A stretch of 64,000 bases of DNA from Arabidopsis thaliana (Eukaryota > Streptophyta > Magnoliopsida > Brassicales > Brassicaceae), in the NCBI RefSeq assembly GCF_000001735.4, contig NC_003075.7, positions 15,129,001-15,193,000 on the forward strand. Direction: 5' to 3'. Position 1 is the first letter of the stretch; every line of letters starts with the position of its first letter. A model generated the notes under the pieces. The model had not been told where the DNA came from, did not search any database, and saw only the letters and a list, made by a program, of their open reading frames with translations. The translations under genes were made by a program, and so were the position numbers. Positions 24,499 to 33,322 of this stretch are shown here, one piece after another.

Positions 24499-25846
24499 TT
24501 AGTCGACTGTCATTGGTTGCGTCATGCAACATCTGAAACGGGCTTTTCTCACATTCGTCATTATCTCAGTTTCCGCCGCCTCCAGAAGATTGACAATCTC
24601 TGCAAAACAAGGACGGACTTCAGGGTCCGCATCCCAGCAACGTGTCATGATCTCTCCAAGCACAGGAAGACAATCTGCTGGGACTGTTGGACGGACTCCT
24701 CTGTTCACCACTGCAAATGCAGCCTGAACCGCCGTCATGTTCTGGAACGGTAACAGACCTGTAATCAACTCCCACAGCACGATTCCAAAACTATACACGT
24801 CCACTTTTTGAGTGTAGGGTCTGTGCTGGATCATCTCTCTGCATCGATCAAAATAAGGGAATATAGTGTCTAAATATGACTTGCAGAGATATATAAGGTT
24901 ATTAAGGACAAGACAAGGATGGAAAACGAGATATTTATTCAACTTACGGTGCCATCCATCTGTAAGTTCCAGTCTCTGGTGTCATCCCTTCGGTTTGAAC
25001 TTCAATTCTTGCAACACCAAAATCAGCAATCTTGATGGACCGATCAGCTGATATGAGGAGGTTATCTGACTTTAGATCCCGGTGTATAAAGTTGCGCTCA
25101 TGGACGTAAGCCATACCCCTGGCAACATCCAACGCCTGCATAACAGCTAACTTCAAAGGCACAGCTCGGTTTTGTCTCTTAGTCAGAAACTGTCTGACAG
25201 ACCCTCCTTTTGCATATTCAGTCACGATGCACCACACCATCGGTTTAATGCACGCACCAATAAACCTAACGATGTTAGGATGCTTCAAAAATGCAAGCAT
25301 AGAAACTTCCTGCTGAAACTGCTGTTCGAGGGCTTGTGCCTTTTCAGGGTTGCTATCTGACCTCTCGAGTAGCTTAATGGCTACATCTTCTCCGTTGTAA
25401 GTCCCTCTGTATAACTTTCCAAAAGCCCCTTGAGCAAAAGCAGGACCCATATGTAGTTTCCTCAGATCTATTGTCCACTCTTCATAGTTCACCAGTCCCT
25501 CGGTTGGATACTTACTATCCATCAACGCTTGTGCTAAGGCATCATCGTTAAGTGCATGAGTAACTTTTCCTGGCCGAAATACGCTTTGGCCATCCGAGAG
25601 AGAGTAGGGATGGCGCATAGGCTTCAAACCAGGATGGCCAATAAGAGCATCACTCGAACCAACGCTACTGTTATCGACAGACATTGACACAGACCCTCCA
25701 GCATTACTTGTCTGCATACTGTCAACAGACATGTTTGTACCTTCTTCCCCGAGCTTTTGATAAAAGTCTTGGGTGAAGGCATAGTAATTGTTGTCGTTGT
25801 TGTGATTGCCAACAGCGTGCAAATCGAACTTTGGATTCTCAAGCAT
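24499..25846 (-). CDS. RAF28: Raf-like MAPKKK, protein kinase (C group)
   Basis: Two coding exons, 25846-24948 and 24838-24499, join to 412 residues ending in MTQPMTVD (TAA). The start [13 protein letters not shown] is chosen because the longer frame upstream runs into likely leader sequence. The N-terminal third is Ser/Asn-rich. The kinase domain follows: a Gly-rich loop ([15 protein letters not shown]), VAIKLLE (ATP Lys), [29 protein letters not shown] and [15 protein letters not shown], all with intact catalytic residues. The GTYRWMAPE wording and overall layout are those of plant Raf-like MAPKKKs. RAF22 and RAF28 are reported to act redundantly in embryo development. The 5' leader upstream of 25900 probably contains at least one intron (near 25930-26100). 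Confidence 0.88.
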
Positions 25847-26767
25847 CCTTTCCAATCTCGTGTTGAGTGTAATGTATAATGTCTGACCGAGCTGCAAGTC
25901 ACATGTAAATCGCTTTCAATCACTTCAACATGCACCTAAAGCAAATATAGACCATAGTAAAGGAAACAAAAGAAAGGATATGAGAAATCACTATTATCAA
26001 AATGGTATTTTCTTTCATTGAAGTAACTGCAAATACAAAGAACTTACCTTTAAGAGCAAATCAAGAAGCTAGAAGAAATGAAAGTTTATGTTTCGTGAAG
26101 CTCTACACCGTCAACACCCTAAAATAGAAACATATATATACATGTTAGTATAAGAATGAAAATTTTCGTGAATTAAGCTGAAATCAGATGCTTTAATAAC
26201 TCAGCTCAGCTTCAACTAGGTAAAAATAGTAACTTCATCATTGAATTCCATAATTTTATTTCAAAGAAAACAAAGAAAAATGAGAGGTCATATGAGAAAA
26301 CTCGTGGATGAAAAAAATAAAATCATCATTTCCCACAAAACCCAAAAAAGTAGACACAGATCCGATAATTCCATAATGAGATAAGCTAAAGCAAGAACTC
26401 ATAGATTACCTAGAGCTTCACAAAACACAAAAACACTTGATATGACATGAAAAGAAACACGCAAACCTTGCCTTGGTGTACTGGATAAGTAAAACGATCG
26501 AAAAGAGAAAAACTCTGAATCCGATCGACAAAATCAATACCCACAAAGTAATAAGATCATAACCCACAAGCTTACTTCTGATCAAATTTCAGTGCTAAGA
26601 ACCTAAACAAGAGGTGGAGGAGGAGGAGGAAGAAGAGTCAGTCGTCGCTTCCCATTTACTCTTTTTTTCCAGACTCCGATTTTCTCTCTTTTTTTTTTTT
26701 ATTATTAATTTGTTTTTTTTGGGATTTTTATTTAATTTTGGTCCGTCCTTTGCTGGCAAATTCGTTT

Positions 26768-26902
26768 TTTTATTAATTGGGACAGCTTCCGAGCAATACT
26801 CTCTCCGATAGAAAGTGTCTCACACGCGCTCTACCATTCCGAGCAATACACATTTTAACCCTAATTTTTTTATTAATTGGGACAGCTTCAGAGCAATACT
26901 TT
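26768..26902 (+). repeat. Direct repeat TTTTATTAATTGGGACAGC..., two copies 101 bp apart
   Basis: The sequence from TTTTTATTAATTGGGACAGC through GAGCAATACT occurs near 26768-26801 and again near 26869-26902 with one mismatch in the core (TTCCGAG versus TTCAGAG). The GAGCAATAC part also appears alone near 26840. The second copy ends about 8 bp before the inverted DCAF1 fragment. Confidence 0.75.
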
Positions 26903-26910
26903 CATGGCCG

Positions 26911-27067
26911 TCGCTGCTAAGGTCATCATCCCCACTATCGCTATTGTCTCCAGCTAGTCCCAGAATTCGATCCAGGTCATCTTCGTCTTCATCATCTTCA
27001 TCTTCATCTTCATCTTCCGTCTCATCATCATCATCGGGATCCGAGTCATCATCTGTTGCTCCTTCTC
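26911..27067 (-). pseudogene. Inverted partial copy of the DCAF1 acidic-tail exon
   Basis: The plus strand here is the reverse complement of DCAF1 coding bases about 23586-23737 with few changes: a six-base CATCTT length difference in the Asp/Glu repeat and a handful of substitutions. The segment covers codons around DDDSDPDDDDETEDEDEDDE through LDRILGLAGDNSDSGDDDLS. It is a fragment only, with no start or stop of its own and no exon border, so it is an unprocessed DNA-level duplication about 3.2 kb from its source and in opposite orientation. If this leader region is transcribed from the + strand, the RNA would be antisense to DCAF1 mRNA. Confidence 0.88.
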
Positions 27068-27173
27068 ATAGGGGTAAGGTCTTCTTCTTTCTCCTTTCTT
27101 AATCGTTTTTTTTGTTTAATAGTTTGTTTTGTTGTTTGCTCGCTAAGATCTACCTCTGTTGTTTTATCTATGA

Positions 27174-27392
27174 TTTTGTGCTTTGCTTACGGTTACTCTG
27201 TTGTGTATGTGTATTGATTTTGAGCATTATAGGATTATGGTTTAATCTAAACTTTAAAATTAGAGAATATCGATTGTTTATCTTGGTTTTGTACTTTGTT
27301 TACTGTTCTTGTGTTATGTCTGTGTATCTATTTTGAGCATTATAGAGTTAGGGTTTACTTATAAACTTTAAATAATCGATTATTTATTTTGG
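27174..27392 (+). repeat. Tandem duplication, two units of about 106-113 bp (plus a partial third)
   Basis: Units start at TTTTGTGCTTTG (27174) and TTTTGTACTTTG (27287), and a third partial start TTTTGTAATTTG lies at 27393. Each of the first two contains ATTTTGAGCATTATAG followed by AAACTTTAAA and TCGATT. They lie in the AT-rich leader upstream of the aspartyl-tRNA synthetase start. Divergence suggests an older event. Confidence 0.7.
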
Positions 27393-27695
27393 TTTTGTAA
27401 TTTGTTTAAGTATCTCTTTTGTTGTGTCTTAGTGTTATGATTCTTTTGCTAACATAAACTGTTTGTGACTTTGTTTATGTTCCTGATTGTATGAGGCGGC
27501 GCGTTGTAGCTTCTGGTTCACGCTTTCTATTTTTCTTTTCGTTTCTCTAAATAACCTCCAATTCTTAAGTATTGGGGTCAAAACGAATTAAATAAATATT
27601 AAAGGGGCCTTTTTGAATTTATCTAGTTTTTATAACCTACTTACATAAAACCTAGTGTTTCGTTTCAGTGGACTGACTATTCATTCATTCTCATC

Positions 27696-30362
27696 ATGTC
27701 GTCGGAATCTGAAATCCCGCCGTTGTCGTCATCAACCGCCGCAGCGGAGGAATCTGGAGAGAAGACCAGCAAGAAAGCGGCTAAGAAGGAAGCTGCCAAG
27801 CTAGAGAAGTTAAGACGTCGTCAAGAACAAGAGGAAGCAACGCGTCGAACAGCTTCGATCTCTCTGGAAGAGAATGACGAGTTTTCCAATAACTACGGCG
27901 ACGTGACTCTTACCGAGTTGCAATCGTCGGCGGATCCGAAAGCCGGGAAGTGGATAGAGGCTGTTGAGGGAAAGGAGTGGACCGATGTGAGCGATTTGGT
28001 GGAAGAGATGTTGGAATCAGAGGTTCTGATCAGAGGCCGAGTGCACACGAATCGTCCAACGTCTAACAAATTGGGGTTTGTGGTCTTGAGGGAGAGCGGA
28101 TCAACTGTTCAGTGCGTGGTTAGCCAATCAGAGAAGACCAAAGTAGGTGCCAACATGGTTAAATACCTCAAGCAGCTGAGTCGCGAATCCTTTGTCGATG
28201 TTATCGGTGTCGTCACTCTCCCCAAGGAGCCGCTGACGGGAACTACGCAGCAGGTTTAGTTTCCTTGTCTTCTTCTTCTCCTCCAGATTTCTCGTTTGCT
28301 TTAACTCATGTTTGTGTGTGTATCGATAATTTTAATTGTAGGTTGAAATTCAAGTGAGAAAAGTGTACTGCATCAACAAATCCTTGGCCAAATTACCACT
28401 TAGTGTGGAGGATGCTGCTCGGAGTGAAGCAGATATCGAAGCATCTCTTCAGGTATAGTTTGCTGTTTCAAGATTTGGAGATTTTGTTGGACCTGGTACA
28501 ATTGTGCTGTGAATTCTGATAACTTGTGTTCTTCTGATACTATTATGGTGGTCAATCTGTTCATAGGAGTTGTTGTTTTCATGACTGTTGCAGACTCCAT
28601 CTCCAGCTGCTCGTGTCAATCAGGATACACGTTTGAACTATAGGGTGCTCGACCTCAGAACACCGGCTAATCAAGCCATCTTCCAGCTTCAGTACGAAGT
28701 CGAATATGTAAGGCCTTGATTGATCTTTTGTGTTACTGTTTCGATATCTGTTAGTGATAGATATGAGCCTGGTTTGGTAAAATATTTGTGTATGCATCAT
28801 GTCTTGGATAGGATAGTCACTACAGAAATGTGTTATCGGTAGTATTTTTCTATCTTTCCATGATTTGGTTGCTTTTTTATATGTTGATTTACTGAATTAG
28901 CTGTCACTTTTGTAGGCCTTCAGAGAAAAATTACGATTTAAGAATTTTGTTGGAATCCACACACCAAAACTGATGGCTGGTAGTAGTGAAGGAGGTTCTG
29001 CTGTATTTAGGTTGGAATACAAAGGGCAACCTGCTTGTCTAGCTCAGTCTCCTCAGCTCCACAAGCAAATGGCAATATGTGGTGACTTGCGACGTGTCTT
29101 TGAGGTAGGTCCTGTTTTCAGGGCCGAAGACTCCTTCACTCATAGACACCTGTGTGAATTCGTTGGTCTTGATGTGGAGATGGAGATTCGGAAACACTAT
29201 TCTGAGGTACGATTGTGATGTTAAAATTATCAATTTATCCCAAGAATCTTCTGTTCTGCTAGTAGTTATAATATCTCTTGGTTGTGCAGATAATGGATCT
29301 TGTGGACGAGTTATTTGTGTTTATATTCACTAGTTTGAATGAGAGGTGCAAAAAAGAACTGCAAGCTGTTGGAAAGCAATACCCATTTGAACCTTTGAAG
29401 GTAACCATATGCAGTGTGAACAAGGAGTATTGGAAACTGAGTTTTATCTTAATTGGATTCTGATAATCGGCACTTAATTGCAGTTTCTACCAAAAACATT
29501 GAGGTTAACGTTTGAAGAAGGGGTTCAAATGCTTAAGGTATGGCTTGTATATTTGGCGTTTTAGCTGAGGTTTTCGAAAGTACTATCAATAATAATTGTA
29601 ATCTTGATGTGTTGACAGGAAGCTGGTGTGGAGGTTGATCCTCTTGGCGATCTAAACACTGAATCTGAGAGAAAACTAGGCCAGCTTGTATTGGAAAAGT
29701 AATCCACCACTTCTTTCTACCTGATCGATATTCTTTTCATTTTCAAATTGATTTAGTTCTGCATCTCATTGTTACAAAGTTGTTCTAACATTATTGCGTT
29801 GTTGATTTTCGATGATAAAAACAGGTACAACACTGAGTTCTATATTCTGCATCGGTATCCTAAGGCAGTTAGGCCTTTCTACACAATGACTTGTGCCGAT
29901 AATCCTCTTTACAGCAACTCTTTTGATGTCTTCATCAGAGGTACATCTTTGAGTGATTCTTTTTTACCTTGTGTGTTCACACCAATTATGCTACTGCACA
30001 TTTGATACTAAGTTTACGTGTTCTGTCCTAGGTGAGGAGATCATATCAGGAGCTCAACGTGTCCATATCCCAGAAGTCTTGGAGCAACGTGCAGGAGAAT
30101 GTGGCATTGATGTCAAGACAATATCCACATACATTGATTCATTCAGGTAAATTACTAACTGGACTAGCTCGGTTCCTTTTACTTGCTTATCTGAGTTGTT
30201 CTCTAAGCAGAGCATTGCTACATATATGTTGACAGGTACGGTGCGCCTCTACACGGTGGATTTGGAGTGGGGCTGGAGCGAGTGGTCATGCTTTTCTGTG
30301 CACTGAACAACATTCGGAAAACATCCCTCTTCCCTCGTGACCCTCAAAGGCTTTCACCCTAA
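27696..30362 (+). CDS. IBI1: Aspartyl-tRNA synthetase, cytosolic (class IIb)
   Basis: Attaches aspartate to tRNA-Asp in the cytosol. In Arabidopsis this enzyme is also the receptor for the priming agent beta-aminobutyric acid (IBI1). Start ATG 27696 ([12 protein letters not shown]), stop TAA 30360-30362, about ten exons, about 558 residues. Order of parts: a Lys/Glu-rich N-terminal helix typical of eukaryotic AspRS; an OB-fold anticodon-binding domain ([20 protein letters not shown]); motif 1 region ([26 protein letters not shown]); motif 2 ([22 protein letters not shown]); [11 protein letters not shown]; and motif 3 ([20 protein letters not shown]) ending [10 protein letters not shown]. No plastid transit peptide is present. 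All three class II motifs are intact. Confidence 0.95.
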
Positions 30363-30716
30363 TATCTTTTCAACTGAAAGCTATTTAGTGAATAATTGTC
30401 CAACTCCACAAATTTTTCTCATGAAGCTTTTAGAGATTTTTACTTCTTGTTGTCTAACTCTCCTCCTTTTTTATAAGTGAATCTTGGTTTTTGTTTTGTG
30501 ATGTTTATGTTTCATTCACACTAATTTGAGTCTTTTAATTGCTTATGAAACAATTCGGCTAGAAATTTTAAGGACAAAATATTAATTTGAAAACATAATG
30601 TTGATATGTTCTAAATATAACGCTAAAGCGTTAATCCAACGTATATAGAGACTATATCTATGGTTGCTGTGATCACTGATCATATTTCCATAGATAATCT
30701 TGGAGTGCGAAATTTG
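30363..30716. other. 3' flank of aspartyl-tRNA synthetase
   Basis: The AT-rich 3' UTR and downstream sequence up to the start of the duplicated SWAP-gene block. No gene was seen. Confidence 0.5.
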
Positions 30717-31281
30717 TTACATTAACAACTATGGACTAGAAGGCTGACTCTAAACAGACTGAACTAGCCATTAGAAGATGAGAACTGGAACTGAATCTCA
30801 TCTGGTTGTAGCTCTTGCACTCATGGATGTGTGATAATTCGTACTTCTGTATTTCCTGTAAGACGTATAAACATTATCGTACTGAGTTGGTTCGTTGGGA
30901 TCAGCTGTAAGACACACCACTAAAGAGTAAGGCACACCACTACCGATCTGCATCTTTCTGACTATCCCAGGGATCAAACCAGGAGGAAAGAGAGGATAAG
31001 GAGGCGGCTTCTCACCAGCAGGTGGTTGGGTTGGTGGTGGAACAGAAGCGTTAAGCGGTATGGAACCGGGAAAGGCACCAGGAGGCATCACATTTGGGAT
31101 AAACTGTTGGGTTGCGACCGGATTCAGATGCTCTAAATTCATTGTGCTAGAGCTGTTTGTTGGCTGTTGTAGCATTCCTGCAAGTGCATAAAGATAAAAA
31201 AAAAATTGTTGGTGTATGGTCAAGTCTAAACCGAATTCTTCATATACATAGGTGGAGTAATAGTTTTTGTCTCTCTCACGG
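30717..31281 (-). pseudogene. Truncated, internally deleted copy of the last SWAP-gene exon
   Basis: This block is about 565 bp and very similar to 33243-34097, the terminal coding exon, 3' flank and preceding intron of the SWAP/CID gene. The minus-strand frame 31223-30798 reads [21 protein letters not shown]..., [21 protein letters not shown], then jumps to [20 protein letters not shown] and the same C-terminus SMSARATTR. Relative to the parent about 297 bp (parent 33432-33728) are missing. At the junction sits a short stretch containing AAGACACACCACTAA, nearly identical to the adjacent AAGGCACACCACTAC. The copy has no promoter or upstream exons, so it is a pseudogene fragment, although the frame happens to stay open. 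Confidence 0.9.
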
Positions 31282-31477
31282 AATTAGGATTCTTATTTTC
31301 AGTTGCAAATTAAAACAATCCTAGAAGCTTTTTACATGGATTTGATGAAATGACAATTGATTTCGGTTCGGCGTACATAGGTTTTGAAATTACAAGTGAT
31401 TTATGTTTGGTTCACATAGTTTTGAAATGAAATTTGATTTTGGTTCGGTTTAAATTGAAATAACTAATACAGTTTTG

Positions 31478-31502
31478 AAAAAAAAAAAAAAAAAAAAAAA
31501 AA
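31478..31502 (+). repeat. Poly-A run of about 25
   Basis: An uninterrupted A homopolymer. It could be slippage-generated or the relic of a retrotransposed tail; no target-site duplication was identified. Confidence 0.7.
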
Positions 31503-31612
31503 CTTTCGGAGTCACGCGAGGCTGTTTTGGAAATAAAGCGAGTATATATAAAATAGGCATGATTTTGTGGGTTTACCAATTACCCCTACAGAAATCGACG
31601 ACACGCGCTCAA

Positions 31613-31674
31613 CGCGAGGTTGGTGCGAGTGGGCATGGAATGGAGCGCGTGGCGCGAGGTTGGTGCGAGTGGGC
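31613..31674 (+). repeat. Direct repeat of 22 bp, period 40 bp, GC-rich
   Basis: CGCGAGGTTGGTGCGAGTGG followed by GC occurs at 31613-31634 and exactly again at 31653-31674, with an 18-bp spacer that also holds GCGCGTGG. The GC content and the CpG count stand out from the AT-rich surroundings. Confidence 0.85.
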
Positions 31675-32126
31675 GAAGTCCAGAGTGCGCTGATTGGCTG
31701 AAAAAATAGAAATAGTGTTGATGTAGCTCCTCCTCTCCTCCTCTATTATTAATTCTTCGTCATTCTTCAGTTCTGAAAGTTGGGTGGTTTTAAGATGCAA
31801 TTGAGTTTTATTCTGAGGTTTTTAGTTATTTTGAAATCATTGATTAATGTCACCAAAAAAAAAATAGAATGGATTTTGAGATACTAAAAATTTCATTTTC
31901 ATTTTGTTCTACAAACATTGAAAACTAGATTCAGCTGAGCCCCTGAAGAAATCAAAGTGAGTTGAATATTTTTCTAAAAATGTGAAAACTGGTAAAAGTT
32001 TGTCCTCATTTTGCTAGAAAAAGGATTCACTTTAAAGTTAAAAGAATAAGATAAAGCTTCTTTGGAAATCTCAGCATTGCACTACCGTTGCTTGCAAATC
32101 TAGAATCTGGATTTTAAGATACTTCC

Positions 32127-32395
32127 GGTGCTCTTGTTCATGTTTGCACCAATGGGATTGTTTTGGTGACACATGGAGGTTTTGAAATGGGTCAAGGATT
32201 TGCATACAAAGGTTGCTGCAACGGCCTTTAACATTCCCCTTAGTTCGGTTTTTGTGTCAGAAACAAGCACATACAAGGTACATCTAACTCAAATACATGC
32301 ACTCAGTGGACTTTTGGCCAAGACAAGATTATTATTGTTCTCTCTTATCATTTTTGTGGTCTCTTCATAGGTTCCAAATGCCTCACAAACTGTTA
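32127..32395 (+). pseudogene. Xanthine dehydrogenase gene fragment, frameshifted, intron retained
   Basis: Bases from 32127 read GALVHVCTNGIVLVTHGGFE MGQG, then a one-base insertion shifts frame, and from about 32194 the +1 frame reads LHTKVAATAFNIPLSSVF followed by VSETSTYK up to 32277. A GT..AG gap (32278-32370) follows, after which VPNAS continues from 32371. This is the molybdopterin-domain segment of plant xanthine dehydrogenase, with its intron still in place, so it came from genomic DNA and not from an mRNA. Homology stops soon after VPNAS. The rest of this gene of about 1360 codons is absent. Confidence 0.82.
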
Positions 32396-32399
32396 TTGC

Positions 32400-33242
32400 T
32401 CTCTTGTCTTTTTGATATTGCTACGAAGCTTGTAAGAGAGTTAGACGTTGTGTGGATTAGTGTAATTTGTATGGACAGACTTTTTAAAAATAAAAATAAA
32501 TGGTTCAATTAGTTAGGATGAAAGGAAGATAAAAGGGATAATGGAAGATTGAAAGCAGAGAAAGATAGGTCAATAAAAATAAAAGAATTTGTGTTGCTCT
32601 TTTTGTTTGTTATGGGATCAGCCAATCAATATTTCATCAACTTGCTAATATGTAAAAGACAGACAAATAGAGTAACAGTGAAGATGATGGTTGTGATGTG
32701 ATGAAATGTATGCCGTTTAAGAAAAGTGAGTATCAATTAGCTGAGCTTTGTAAAGTAAGAATGAACAAGTTCCAAAATATTTAGGTCCAAAAGATCTTCC
32801 CATGGAGCTTGGTTGTGAAAATGCTAACTGAGTTTATGCTCCCATTGTTGCAAAAGCTTTCCCTGCGATTTGTTACAAACAAACAAACAAACAAAATGTC
32901 ACCAAAATGTATGAATGTTTGTTCACCATTACAATTGTTTTAGGTGGTTGCTCGAGTTCTTTACCTCTTGGGATCGAGTAACCATGTGGCTATGCCTTTT
33001 CTTCTATTAGAAGGTGAGCCCCACAAACAGCTCGTTTAGCTTCTAAATAAACATTTCATTATCAACATGGTTTTGATACCAACTGAACAAAGCGAAACTA
33101 TGAAGAATAAGCTAATAATTAAGAGATCTGATGCTGATTGAAAAGAGGGAATATGTTTGGAAAAACTTATGGTTTAGTTCCAAAATTTAATGGAATCGAT
33201 GTGATGATAATTCTATTTCAAAGCTGAGAGAAGATCACATTT
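32400..33242. other. AT-rich spacer, nothing recognised
   Basis: About 840 bp between the xanthine dehydrogenase fragment and the 3' flank of the SWAP gene. It includes a short CAAA repeat (about 32878-32895). I see no gene. Confidence 0.5.
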
Positions 33243-33322
33243 GTCACATTAACAACTAGACACTAGAAGGCTCGACCCTAAACAGACTGAACTAGCCATT
33301 AAAAGATGAGAACTGGAGAATC

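Larger units (their letters stand above)
26600..27690. other. Leader/promoter spacer between RAF28 and aspartyl-tRNA synthetase
   Basis: This 1.1 kb between divergent genes contains T-rich tracts, a direct repeat (26768/26869), an inverted fragment of DCAF1 (26911-27067) and a tandem duplication of about 113 bp (27174-27392). It must hold promoters for both genes. The stretch after GGTAAG at 27074 resembles a T-rich leader intron of the synthetase gene, but I cannot fix its borders. Confidence 0.5.
31282..32126. other. Low-complexity spacer with poly-A and GC-rich repeat
   Basis: Lies between the SWAP-exon copy and the xanthine dehydrogenase fragment. It contains an A25 run (31478-31502), a pair of GC-rich direct repeats (31613-31674) and AT-rich sequence. 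No supported gene. Confidence 0.5.

Noticed and set aside
26614..26811. Frame starting MEEEEEEESVV
   Set aside because: Purine-rich leader sequence followed by T-rich hydrophobic codons; no family resemblance. Probably 5' UTR or promoter.
26815..27102. Ser-rich open frame on the plus strand
   Set aside because: Produced by the inverted DCAF1 fragment. Recorded as a duplicated fragment, not as a gene.
30798..31223. 141-codon minus-strand frame as an independent gene
   Set aside because: It is the truncated SWAP-exon copy. It lacks the upstream exons and has an internal deletion with filler, so it is annotated as a pseudogene although the frame is open.
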